A stretch of 64,000 nt of DNA from Chrysomallon squamiferum (taxonomy: Eukaryota > Mollusca > Gastropoda > Neomphalida > Peltospiridae): assembly GCA_012295275.1 (NCBI GenBank), contig CM022665.1, forward strand, positions 26,529,446 through 26,593,445, in the 5' to 3' direction. The notes below the pieces were generated by a model. It did no database searches. It was given only the letters and a program-made list of their open reading frames with translations, and had not been told where the DNA came from. Within the stretch, counting starts at the first letter, position 1. Each line of letters starts with the position of its first letter. A program made the position numbers and the translations under genes. Below are positions 1 to 14,000 of the stretch, piece by piece.

Positions 1-1182
1 CTCATGTACTTTTATATAATCAATGTAATTTTCAGTTTAAAAAATTCTTTGAAAACCCTTCACTTGTTTTGAGTTTTATTTTATTTTATAACTATAGTTA
101 CATGGTTTATATGTATATAATTGAATTATTTATTATATATATTAAAAAAAAAAAAAAAAAAAAATAAGAGCAAAATTCAGTTAGATTCTATTTCAAAATG
201 CTTATATATACCAAACAGAGGAATTTATCAAAGCCAAAACTTGATTTTAAACAGATTTGCAGAATTTTATCACAAGCCTAGTGGAGGGCTTTTGGAGTTG
301 TGGAATCAGCCTTGAAAAAAAGTATCTGGATCTGAACAATCTATGATTGCCAAACAAAAAAAAAAAAAAGTTTTTGAACTGGTCTCAAATGGCATGTTTT
401 CAGCAAAATATGTTCTTTTACAGTAAAACCTGAATTGCTCTATCTGCTGTTTATTATTTACATTTAATCTTCAACAAAATCAAAATATTCACACTTACAA
501 ATAGTGGAAAAAAATTTATTTACAAAATATGAATCAAACATATTAGTTAAATACAATAAAATAATTTACACCAACAAACCACTACTTTTTTAAGGTTATA
601 AAATTCAAATATTGCCAATATTTGTGAGGAAAACTATATTCAACAATTTGCATCAATCAGACATCCTGCCTGGAAATGTACTGGAAAACATTTAGTACTG
701 GATGTAAACATCACTGTTAAAAGTAACAAATTATCAAGTCATCTTTTCTTCAATAATATATTGAATAACAATCGTTAAAAATACTTCCTTAACCACTTGG
801 ATCTTGGCAGTTACTTATTTTGTAACACCATAAGAAACTTATTTTAGTAAATCCTTCCAAACATCACTGAAGGAAAAAATTAATGATAAAAGCAAATAGA
901 GATTTTATTAAAATGGGCTCCTCTAACTTACTAATTTCTGATAAAAGGAAAAGCAATGCAAAGTGACAATTACTCCAAACTTGCTTTTAAAATATTTTTG
1001 AGGTAGCAAGGGGGAAAATAACAGAAGAAACAATGAATTGCATAGTATCGTTATATTTCTTTTAATTAACTGATGGTTAATTATGCTTTCAGAATGAAAA
1101 CAAATGTACAGAAAACACAATTTAAGTCTTAACATATCTGAACTATTTAAATAAGATGATGGTATCTATTTTGTTCTGAAAA
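1..1182. other. 3' flank of the cadherin gene, no further gene seen
   Basis: AT-rich sequence, probably including the 3' UTR, with a poly(A) run at 144-163. The open frames here are short and lysine- or phenylalanine-rich, with no recognisable domain. Confidence 0.6.
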
Positions 1183-1188
1183 TTTATT
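1183..1188 (-). promoter_or_regulatory. Possible polyadenylation signals for the cadherin gene
   Basis: AATAAA on the minus strand lies 13 bases after the stop; further copies are at 904-909 and 515-520. The first would give an unusually short 3' UTR, so one of the later ones is more likely. Not resolvable without transcripts. Confidence 0.35.
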
Positions 1189-1200
1189 GTTCCATCATGA

Positions 1201-2307
1201 TTATGGGTTTTGCTTCATTGAAGCAGGTAAAGGTGGTGCAGGTGGAACTCCAGATGCTGCTGTTGCTGCTGGTGTTGACGATATAGGAGATATGCTGCCA
1301 CTGGACTGAAATAACAAATATTATTGCTAATTAAAATATAATTAATTGAAGGAAAAAGTATACAAATCACATTTTAACTGAAATGAAATAGATTCTTTGA
1401 TGTTCTTGTTATTACAATCACAGATGATATTTAATCTGCTGCTATTTAGTTAGAGTAATTCGCTTTGAGCATCAAGGATTTGTTCCCAACTAGATTTTCT
1501 TTTCTTCTTTTTTTTAAATATATTTTAAAATCTACTAATTAATGTTTAAGTCAGCTGTCTTATTAATAATAAAATGTGTATTTATCTGATTATATATGAA
1601 ATATAGTTAAACAAATTTTATCAACTAAACTAATGGGAACCCAAAAGGTCTTTGTGAAATACAAATAAATTAACCTGAACTGTTTCTTCTGTTGATGATT
1701 CTGTTTTTGCCTCGTTCTTCTTTTTCTTGATGCAAACAACCACAACAATAATTATTATTATCACTACAAGTCCACCACCTAATGAAAATTTTAAAGAAAA
1801 AAAAAGTATTTTCAATTTATTTTAAAGAATGAAAACATCTAAATTCAGGATTTCAGAAAAATGGGGTTGCCATCTTTTGTGGCTATTGGATGTAACATTT
1901 AAGATGAAATCAGTTACCCTGGTGAATCTTGGATGATAATTTCTCTGTGAAGATTTAGAAATGTTTCTTATAAATTGTTATAAAACTGCAGCATCAAACT
2001 TTTGTTTCAAGGTATATTTTTTGAAATATAAAATGATATCAACTATATTTAAGAAATTCCCTATACAGTTGATAACCTGAAAAAGGATCAACAGACAAAA
2101 GCTAAATCTGCTAATATTTTGTTTGATTCAATTGCCCAGTAAAAATTACAACAACTGATATTAATAAAATAAAATATATCTAACCTCCACCACCAGCAAT
2201 CATTCCTAGTGGCAGTCCTCCTTCCTTTCCACCTGAAGCTGGCTTACTTGAAGATACAGCTTTTTTTATAGCTGGACAGATCAGATTCTCTGGATCATCA
2301 CCAGAAT
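1201..2307 (-). CDS. Exons 57-59: transmembrane helix and cytoplasmic tail
   Basis: Exons 2185-2307 (123 bp, phase 1/1), 1675-1778 (104 bp, phase 1/0) and 1201-1305 (105 bp with TAA at 1203-1201). The helix crosses an exon junction: GMIAGGG then GGLVVIIIIIVVVVC, followed by the stop-transfer IKKKKNE. The tail is about 55 residues: TESSTEETVQ, a Ser/Thr stretch SGSISPISSTP, and a Pro-rich PPAPPLP near the end, which could bind SH3 or EVH1 domains (inference). No classical cadherin beta-catenin region is visible. Extracellular side before the helix: DDPENLICPAIKKAV. Splice sites are good (acceptors acttacag|AT, ttcattag|GT, tatttcag|TC). Confidence 0.86.
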
Positions 2308-5199
2308 CTGTAAGTTAAATAGATATCAGTGACCTATAAAAATTATCATCTTACTTATGAACATCACAAACATGAAAATTTTAACCCATTAGACTGACAG
2401 TTTTTAAATTATCAGAAAACAATGATAGAAGCATTATTTGGGAGTTAAAAGAGTTAATACTTGTAGAAGGTTAACGAAAATGCTTATCGAAAATGCTTTT
2501 TATATATATATATATATATTAAAATATGAAAGTAGGACTTACTTATTGTATTACAGGTTTTGTCAAGTGAGTCAAGAACTTCAGATATAGTGTAGCTAAC
2601 ATTATTAGCATCCATTACAACAAATGAAACTTCATATTTCCCATTGCTCAGTTTTTTCACACTTTGAACATAAACATGAACTTTGGACTCAGTAGATCTT
2701 TTCCTTCGGGCAGTCTTAGTCACATCTGCTGTATTAGAAGCCAAGTCAGGAAACCTTCCATAGCTGGAAACAAAATCTGTCAACCAGGCTTTTAATTCAT
2801 CCATGTCAGGTGTTACAGATGCAAACTGAAGAACAACCAAACAAGCCTTTTTGTCTACACAACTTTTGTCTTCTTGGTCAACTTTGGTACACACAGTTGA
2901 GAGAAGGAGCAAGAGTTGGTAGCACAGGATTTTGTTAAATACTGACAGTGAATGCCAGACCGATCAGATGGACATTTACAGATGTAGGTTCGATGCTTGT
3001 CAACACATGTACCACCAGCATAGCATGTAGAATCAACACAGTCATCTACACTTTGGCCGCACAATTTCCCAGTCCAGCCAAACTTGCACACACATTTATA
3101 CCCCTCTGATTTCAGTTCATCTGGAGTACACACACCACCATTTAAACATGAACTGTGTGAACAGATGTTGTTCCGAGAGTCACTGATCTCACAGTGTGGG
3201 CCACTGAAACCCTTACACTCACAGGAAAACCCACCAACTTCATCAATACATTTCCCTCCATTAAGGCAAGTACTGTTGTTTTTGTTAACTAAACAGTCAT
3301 TGATGTTTGAACACTTATAGCCATCTCCTTCAAAACCATCCAAACATTGGCAGAATTCATATGTTTCATTCTTTTTCACACATTTTGCATTTGAATTGCA
3401 TCCCTTTCCATTTTTCATACATCTAATTGATCTTCTGATTAAAATGGTGATTTTTCTGGAAGATATTTGCTGTGTCTGCATGTTCTTTGCCTGGATAGTC
3501 ACTGTTACAGACGTGGAAGTAACTTTATCAAAAGTTTTGGCCAAGACTAAATGAGAATTATTTTTAATTTCGAATAAACTTAAATCATCATCAGTAATTT
3601 TAAAAACAATATTTTCTCCTAGTGTTTTGTTGACATTGTACAGAGCACCAATCATTGTCCCAGCAGGAGCATCCTCGTTAATTCTTGTATCACTGATAGT
3701 AATATCTGGCAGCTGGAGGGCGTTAAGGTCAATACCAGTAATGGGAAAAGTAAAGATCTCTTCCAGAGACAGGCTAGGCTGACCATTATCTGTAGCCTTG
3801 ATAGCTATCTTCAATTCTGGATTTGGTTTGTCCATTTGCTCTGTAGGTATTGGTTTTATTAAGATTAACTTGGTCTTGTTTTTAACCTGAAAATAGTCCA
3901 ACAAAAATGTATTACATTAAGGAAATTCCTCCCTACATTAAATACCTGTTAATGTAATTTGGTTTGTTTCAATAAAAACTAATTATAATGTCACTTTATT
4001 CATTTCAGTAGAACAAGTCATCCCTAATGTGCAAAGAAAGATAAACCTGAACCTAAATATCTTTATTTCATTTATGTAGTTACTATTTTAATTCACAAAA
4101 TTCTAATACTTAATCTCTTCAGTACCAAGGTGGGTAACGCTGTATGTCAGCAAACAACTGAACTGTGGTAAAAGAAGATACCCAATCATCATAATGGACT
4201 GATAAAAATGTGACACTAATACATCAGAGATTCTGTTATAACTTAATATATCTGAACTATTAAAGCCATCACTAAAGATACTTAAGAGGTTCAGACAGAC
4301 AAAGACAGGGAAGCAGTAAACAGCATTTACAGAACAAACTGACAAAAGCCTGTCTGTGTTAAATTAAAACTAATATATGTCCCCCCCATCCTCCCTCAAA
4401 AAGAAAAAAGTGCAGTGGATTAATTTCCAATACCTGTATCAGATCAGAATTAGGTCCCTTTGTGCTAAATGTGTGTTTCTGTCCATGGTCTGGGTCTTCT
4501 GCTGTCAGACTGCCAATCACAAACCCAGCTTTTCCCAAGGCAGGAAGAACAAGTGGAGCATCCAGTCTTATGGCTGTTGGTTTTTCATTGACATCATCTA
4601 CTGTTATTGTTAGTACCTAAACAAATATATTAACATTATAAAACACTGTACTGCATCAAGATTATAAGATACAAGTCTGTTTTTAATAATCTTGGTAAAT
4701 AACATTCATTCAAAAATTTAAATCAGTAAAAAGGTAAGATATTAAAAAAGTTACTGAATTGCACTGATCTTGTTCAAATAGTAATAAAGTCTTTCTTTTT
4801 TTCTTTCTTTTTTTTTTCCTTTTTTACCCCCACTGAAATCCACAGGCGTCCATCCCAAACAAACAACAAGAATAAAAAAATGTATGTACATGCAGTTAAG
4901 TCTCAAAAGCAAACAGTGTCAGGATCAAGTAAAAAGTTTGGTTTACAACAGTGTTTAGTTATCTGGTGTTTGACATTTAGATAGTTGATAATTCACAGTG
5001 GAAATTATTTAGTTTTAGGGGAATTCCAGTTTAATGAGGGTTCAGGTTTGGCAACTTTCACTGTGTATCAAGAAATAAATCAGTTTATTAATAATTATCA
5101 TACTTTAATACATATTGTTAACATTATTATTCAAGTCTACAAAAAGAATAATAAAATAAACTGAATACTTAATTTACTAAAAGAAAAATAATCACAGTG

Positions 5200-5232
<33 letters not shown>

Positions 5233-7997
5233 ATTGGTATGATTTTTGTATGTAATTATAACTATTTTGTAACAATAATGTTATAATACCCCATAAAGAC
5301 TTTTATTTCCACACTTAATTTATTACATTATACAGGATTTTTTTTTTTTTATTGCTCAGAATGGCAGTTATGTCTTTTAACACCATTAGGTTTTCAGTTT
5401 AGTACAATTACGAATATAACTAGAATGGACAACCCACAAGTGATAGCTGCATATCGAATGGAATGAGAATATACCCAAAGGCTATCACACACACACACAC
5501 ACACACACACACTTTTCATCTGTATCATAATAATTTATTATTTATTTAAATTACTGTCTTCTTTGTTGTAAATGTACCAGTGGCCTTCACATTAAGGCCA
5601 TTTTCTTTTCATCAGATACGAACTGGACAAAACAACATAGGTCGCTGACCGGCCAGACAAACAAAAAATAAAGTAAACCATCTAAAATTTTGCCAAGTGT
5701 CGATCTACTATTTGATATAATAATAACTGTATACAGATTTTACATTTAAGTCAGTTTTTTCAGTGTATACAGTTTTTCTCATCTACTGACCAACCTAATT
5801 GGAAAAACAAATAATCAGAATTCATCAAATTTGTATGAATCGATAAAACGAATCGCACCGTAATACATCTAAATCTTAACATTAGTCTTCGGTTGTATTT
5901 CGTGCTGTACAACTGTACAGCTTAAAATCGATTTGTAAGGGATTTTTTTATTTACTTATTCTAAACTATCTAAAATATTACGATCAGAAAACTATTAACT
6001 ATGATATAATTATTTTGTTAAAAAAAGAAAACAAAGATTGACCAAACCGTAATACTTCTAAACTTTAAAATGAAACTACAATGCACTGCGAATTTATGTA
6101 TTAATTGCCACAAACTCCTCTTACTCGTTGCACGTTTTCCACCCTTCTTTCTAGTATATGAAGGAATGAAAAGAACACCTCTGTAACAGTGACATTAAAC
6201 GCAATCAGCACTTTTGTCTGTACATCGGTATTTTTTCCTACGTCTCATTCGAAATTAGGTTGTACCGGAAAAAGGGCATAATGATATAATTTTTCAGTTT
6301 TTATTTGTCATATGAATTATTTTCAACGGTAACAATTTTGAATTTAAGGACACTGTTATATAAACATAATTATATTTTATTTTATGATTAAGTAACATTT
6401 TGAAATATTTCGCATTAATATACGGAACTTGTTAATTTATATTCAAACTACAATTTAGGCTGTAGTTTAAAATATCGTCGATCAAAATGAAAATGAATTA
6501 AATGTCAAGAGTCATAATGTTAACTTATAGAGCTGTATTTAAAGAAACGCAGGACTATTAAGATATTTTAAATTTAAACAACTTCTATTTAAAAAAATAT
6601 TTATCATGATACATTGATAGTCCGTTCACTAAAACATTTTAATACTATTTTAGCGACTGATTATGGCTCCGTCACTGTACCGGTATTTATTTTTACCATA
6701 ATAAAGGCCGGCTTTTATTTATTTATTTTTTTATTATTATTTTTATTTTTTCTGCATGTAAACAGTTTATTAATTCCAATGCATTTCCTATTAATGCTAA
6801 AGTTCATATACTGTCACTGCTTATTTAACCGCACATGCCTTACTGGAATTTATATAAATATTGTATAAAATTGACTAATTATAGGAAAAACTGTTACGGT
6901 CATAAAAAACCAAGCTATGTACACACTGCACTATATTACAGATATTTGCACACTCTGTGTGTGTGTGTGTGTGTGTGTGTTATTTAACAACAAAATGGTT
7001 TCTTCTTTTACAGATTTTTATTATATTTTCATTAAATTAAGATAAAAAAAAAAAATAATAATATTATAAAAAACTTAAGCACTGACTTTGGCATTGTGAT
7101 ATATTAGTTTAGAACAACAAAATAAAACAATAAAAAACCCCAAAAGAAAACCCAAGATATTGATTTTAGTCATTTAAATTTTACATACACATATAACTAA
7201 ACTAAACACCATGCAGAATAACAAAACCATAAATATGTTTAGACTAAGTATCACTAAAATACACAACAAAGGGCACAATCATGGAAAATGTAGCCCCATG
7301 TCCCATGCAAGACAGTGAGGATAACTATCTAGTTAACTATCTGACTGACTAAACTAACTAAAACTGTTCAGTTTGTGCAGACATTTTGTACAATTTCACA
7401 CTTCAGGTTATCTTCTGTTTTCATACCGTCTTTGATATGGCTTTAACTATTAACCTTTTATTTTCATTGCCAGTACTTTCCAAATGGTTGTGTGTAATTC
7501 TTTTCTATCCATAACTTGTCATTTAATTTCAGTGTCCTTCTTCAAAATACATGTTTTTTCAGTTAATTAACAACAATAATGAAAGTGATTGTTGTAAGAG
7601 AAAAGAAGTAAAATTAACATCCAGTGTAGTAGGTGGAGGGAATGAGTGTTAAAAATAAAACGTTCATCAAGAAGTTAAGAAGATCTATGTTCTTTTATCT
7701 ACTGCAGAAATGTAATGTTGTCTTTATTTACAGTTTTATAACTTGCAAAACTAGTATTAAATACTTGATATAAACATGTATTATTTACAACAGTAAATGA
7801 GTGTACTGCAGTGCAAAATATATCTGAAATGCTTTTAAAGGAATGATCATGTATATAAGTATTAAGTGTCTTAAAATAATGAAAAATCTGTGGACATGTT
7901 TAAAATCTGAGCTACAAAACACAGATATCAATTCCAATGCATGATTGTAGATTGAAAAAGAACTATCCTGACATTAAAATGACAATAAATGCATGAA

Positions 7998-8031
<34 letters not shown>

Positions 8032-8033
8032 TA

Positions 8034-8076
<43 letters not shown>

Positions 8077-11000
8077 TTTATTATTTTTACATTTTCTCAG
8101 AAAAATTATTAATCTTTAACAGAAATAAGCACTGGTTGTGAATGACAGCTGAAACTCGTATTTTGAAATATTTAGCATGACAAATATCATCCATTTAAAA
8201 TAAATGCAACATACAAAGCAAACTTTATTGTTTCTTAGCAGACTGACAACATATGTCTGCAAAATTTCAAATCATACTGGGGTTTTTTCTTCTTCAAATA
8301 AGAATATCCAGGCAAAGATGGCTTCATATTTGATTTTATCAGAACCATAAAGATAAAATAGAACAGAAATACTTTGACTACAGATAATTTTATGTTTTTT
8401 GACAATATATTAGTTTATTTCACATTTATTGATGAGTAATAAGATAATTAAAAGGGGAAAATGAAGCAACACAAATACAGCAATAGAAATAAATTTGCTA
8501 TGGAAAAGTTCTATTAAAAGGAAGCATTAATCTGTTACATAGGATTTTATTGCTCAAATTTAGAAGATATAAAAAATAAATATAAAAGGAAGAGATTATT
8601 AAGCTGGAGATTTTGTCTTATGTTCAGGAAAATGGGGAAATGGATGCCAAACTCGCGACTCACCTTAGAAACCTCAAACTGACCATCAGAACAAGACAAC
8701 TTAATTGTATGCACTGGCTTCTTTTCATAATCTAACATTCTTGCCAGGACCAGAGACATACTTTTCTCTTCTGTCTTCACAGAAAATGGTGAATTGTCGC
8801 CAGTGACATGACAGGAGTGTTTCTGGTTGGCATCCTGATCCTCCACATTTATTGTAAATAATACATATCCTGGTCTGATATTTTCTGGGACTGATTCAAT
8901 ATTGCCAGTTATTATTTTAGTTGGTGCTTCATTGACATCTTTCACTTTAATAACAAAGTCTTCCTGCAATAAAGTTAACATTATTTCATATCAGGATGAA
9001 TTTTAAGCCTTACAAACTGGCAGAAAAAAAAAAAACTAACTTTACATGAATTAGAATTAAAAACGTTAAAATGATTTGCTGTTATTATTTAATTTATTGT
9101 GATTCTATTTACACAGTTATAATATAGTTAAGAGGTCTGGCAAAATCAATACAAAATACTACAGATGTTTTTCAGTTGTAGTCTGTTCAGTTGTAAGATA
9201 TTAATAAAACTAAAATAGTAAATTATTATATGAATCTGCATTTTAAAACATTAATTAATCAACTTTTTGTAATGTAACTTGTAGATCACAATATTTATTA
9301 TTTCAAGAAAATGCAGAAATGATGTAAATTACAAACCATTTTGCTTAGCGGGGGAATACCACTGTCTGTTGTTGTAATGGAAATGGTATATTCTGATCTG
9401 CTTTCAAAATCCAGTGGAGTGGATCCAGTAACCAGCTTGTTGTCTTTAATTCCAAAATAACCTTTAAAAATATAAATATAAAAGAACTGGATAAAAACAG
9501 TTCTGGGCAAAATACCTTTTCAAGTCACTAGTCAGTTTTTTTAGTTTTTTTATTTATGTTCAAATGCTCTATTTGGAGTAGCTCTTTTGGAATGGTTACC
9601 TTTTGCTAGCTCTTTTTGAGTCAGTGAATATGAGAAAGTCTGGCCTCTGTCTGGATCTTCAGTTCTCAGAGTTCCAATCTCAGTTCCTGATTTGGAGTTC
9701 TCTTGTACAGAGTCTCCGGTCAAAGTTAGTTTAGTAGGAACCTCATTCACATCTTCTATCTGAAGTCAGTATTACAGAATCATTAAAATGTTTGTGTTTT
9801 GGAACATATCCGCATGTACAATAAATTACCAATGATATATACAGTTCTACAACATTTTAGTTATTTCCATGTCCTTCAATAATATACTTGTAATACGAGC
9901 ATGGCTGACAGATATTAGAATCATTGCAGCAGCTAGATTTTTGTCTCTGTATACCTTCCAAAGCTACCCAGGTCACTGTCCAGATGAACAAATACTGGTT
10001 GTTGTCGACAGCTTTCATCACCAAATATTGTCAAACAATAAAATAAGAATAAATCTCCCATGCTGTAAATATTAAATATAAAAAATCCACAAGATCAATC
10101 TCTATATTTATCTTAATGCAGAAAATACTATTAAACTGAGTATTTTAAGTGATTCATTAATAATAAATGTTTACTACTGTACCTCCATAGTGAAAATTTG
10201 TGAAGCTGAAAGACCTTCAGGATCTGTGGCAGTGATAATAAATTTTGTATTGTGAACTGATTCATAATCAAAAACTTTGTTAGCAGTCAAAGTGTTGTCC
10301 CCTTTTATAGTAAACATGGAGTTGTTATCAATGTTGTAAGTCACCTGCAACAGACAGATATTTCAATCTGGTTAAAAAACACTGGTAGACCCTGTCTTTA
10401 TCTTAAAACTATTAGAAATGTTATCAGATTATGTAAACATTTATATAATGGTTCAAATGGAGATAAGAAAATTTCTTTATAGAAATAAAACAGTATTATG
10501 GTGAACATTGTGAATTTTTCTCTTTTTTTTAACTTTTTGTTTTATTCCCTGAAGCTATTATATTTTTGTCTTAGATAAGATTCATGTGAATTTAATTGGT
10601 AATTTTTTTTTATTTTTTCAATTTTGTTTTTGTAATAAAGAATATTCTTAAATATAAAAAGTCTACAGTAGGAGCTATAGAAACTATATTTCCATTTTAT
10701 TTATAGATATGGCTTTTAAATTTTAAGTCTAGTAAGGAAATGAAAAGTTTGTGAACAGAATTGTGTTTAATGATGTAAACTATTTTTATTTATGTGAGAA
10801 AATACAAATACAACCAATCATGTACTTATTGGTAAATAAAGCGAAGTTCAAGATGAGAACGAAACCAGTGATACTGTTAAATACATTAACTGCATTCAAC
10901 ATATATTTAAAAACAAGTCTGAATACCCTAATTACATATATATATCAACAAATACACTTTCACATCATCATTATAAGTAATAAAATGTATAATAATTAAA

Positions 11001-14000
11001 ATAATGTAAGCAAATTATATAACTTTTTATAACAGACCTTATCTCCATCTGGATCTATCGATTTTATTTCTGCAACTGTTTGACCTTTTAAACCATTTTC
11101 TTGAATTTTCAGCTTAGTCAGGGTAATGTTGTAAGGTGCCTCATTCACATTTGTAACATTAACAGTGATTGGTTTGGTGACTTTGAGAAAACTTCCATCA
11201 GCCCCCTCATCTTGACATGTGATCTGAAACAGAATGTTAGCTGCCATTTTACTGAAAATATTTATCTTCTTTAGAACATTAAAATTTAAATATTAAGATT
11301 AAATCACATGCAATGTTTACTGTGAATATTGCATCAATGGACAGGTATTTAAACAAAACTGATTTAGTGTCAGTGTTAAAGAAATTAAATTCAGTCAACT
11401 TTTACATTAAAGATATATAAAGAACTGTAGCTGCTTAGTGATAAAAATGCTGGCCTGAGGTATCATGGATTAATCCTTTCAATGTAGCTGTTGTTATAGT
11501 TTTCAGTTATTACAATTTGCCTGAGTGGTTTATATGAAGTTATGGTATGTGCTCTCTTGTGTATGTGTCAAAATGTATTTAAAAGAATCCTTACTGCTTG
11601 CTGTTGGATAATAAAAAATAGAATATTGACAAGAAATTTCCTCTCTCACATTATCATTTGACATCTAATAAACATTCATTTTAAAATTTGCTGTGAAAAC
11701 GTATTTAACAATTTCATCCATTCATTCACCTGACATTTTTGGATATTTGATGCCCACCTTAACAACGTATGTTCTGGCTCCTTCATAATCCAACTCACTT
11801 CTTGACACAACAAGTTTTAGTCCATCAGTAACCTATTAAATCATTCAAAATTAAAGTCTGTATATCAATGAAAAATTAGTTTCGTTATAATGAAAATAAC
11901 ATTGTTTGGCATACCAACAGGTTGGGAGCATGCCATGTAACTCGACTACATAAGCCTGTGAGAATGTAATAATCGTTACATATAATAATTTATTTATTAT
12001 TTATTTTTAATTTTTTTAACATGTGATCTAATGTGTGAATTGTAATTTTAGAACAAGGTTTATTAAGGAAGGAATAACCTTTTGAAATCAATAATTTTAA
12101 TATTTAGGAATCAGTACATATTGAAATCTATAAAATTCCATACAAAGAGTATAATTAAATTTTACATTTACCTTGAATGGTACCTGCTGGATGTTGATTA
12201 CCTCACACGTATGTTTCTGATTCACATCTTCATCATCTACATGCAGATGCCCTACAACTGTCCCTTTAATACTATTTTCTGCAATCTGGAAACAAAAATA
12301 TAAACAAGAATATAAAGTTTATAAATGTCAGCTAACATAAATTTTACTGTTAATAATGTTAACAGTATTATGCCTTACTTATAAATTCACAAATCTCTGA
12401 TAATAGTATTTAAAATTAATTACTTAATAAAGCTGTAGAAGATTTATTTTTATATAGTTTGTATTAAAACATTTAGTTTGACTATTGACTTGAAAATATC
12501 AGTGACAGTTACACCTCTGAGTAAATGAGAGAGAGAAACAAAACCAGCAACACGTTTATAGAATAGGGGAGATAACTCTTTTGGAAAATTACAACAGTCC
12601 TAAACATTATTATGTCCTTGATTCAATAATAAGCATGTTACACAGAAATTAGGCATGTTTATTAAGAACACTGAAAAAGTTAGAAGATCATAAAAATAAT
12701 AAGATAAATGAATTTTCTTTAAACTATTGTAAGTAAAAAAAGAAAAACAAACTGTTCCATGGTAGATCATGAAACCTTTATAATTCACCTGACTGATGAT
12801 TATTATTTTTTTTAAATCCTTCTTTTATTCTTAAATTTAGACAGATTAAAACTGCATAAACATTTCTGAAATTTTTTTACAATCTTAAAAATGGCACAGA
12901 AAGTTTTGACATCAAACCTTGACATTGTCGAGAGTGATGTTGGAGGGAGGATCATTTCTGTCCTCCACTATGACATGCACTATACCATTATACTTGAGAG
13001 GTGGATTTCCTGAATCCACTGTCTGGATCCTCAATGAAAACACACTGGATAACTCATAATTGAGGAACATGTTTGCCTCACCAACAAGAAGGCTGCGGTT
13101 TTTAATGTGAAACAGTGGTAATAATTGTGTGTCTGCATCATTTATCTGTACACTGAAATTACATTTGAATACATTTTTATCAATACTTGCATGTACACAG
13201 TATGAGAAAAGGTAAGTTATAATTTGTAAATACCAATCAGATCAATAGATGAATAATCATATCTCAACATTAATATACATGTAGGTATTACTTCAATTTA
13301 ATATTTCCATTCCTGAAGCAACAAACACCTTCTGAGTAATTAGTATTTGAAACTTCTTGGCAACTGTGAAATTGATAATATTAAGTTGTAAGAAATTATT
13401 CACCTATTTTTTTTACAAGTATTTATAAATTATTTATCTTTGTTTTCATAGTATCTACATGAATGTGTTGGTAAGAAGTTATGGACATAGCCTATAAAAA
13501 AAATAGGTGAAGATAACATTTTTAAATTATCAAATTATGAATTTTTTATGATTGTTCAACAATTCAAATCATATATAAGTGACAGAGAATTCTGCATTTT
13601 GGGAAGTTTCTTTTGCATTTTCATGGTTTATTATATAAAGTAAACTTTTAAAAATATATTAAAATAAGGTATAGCAGTTAGTTCAGATATATTACCTGTT
13701 AATAACAGAAAATAAGAAGTAAATAAATTACCCTTTTCCTACAGCGAGAAGTGAATAAATATAGGTTTGATATTTTTCTGAATCCACAGTGTTTAAATCA
13801 CCAACCAAAGTTCCTGTAGGGCTGTTTTCTGGGATGTTTGATGAATACAAACCTATATGAGTTGGAGGTTCATTCACATCAATTACATTAATCTGAAGAA
13901 AAAAAAAGAAGTAAATTCAACAACAGAAAAAAATTATAATAAATGAAAATAACTGTATGAAAATAAAATAAAATAAAAATGAAATCAAAACAAATCAAAA

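Noticed and set aside
2885-2950. A tiny intron instead of a frameshift in exon 56
   Set aside because: Possible splice signals exist, but removal would delete a stretch with a good EGF-like cysteine pattern, and a 60-base intron is far shorter than the others here. Kept only as an alternative.
3084-3320. 78-residue plus-strand frame
   Set aside because: Antisense shadow of the EGF repeats in exon 56.
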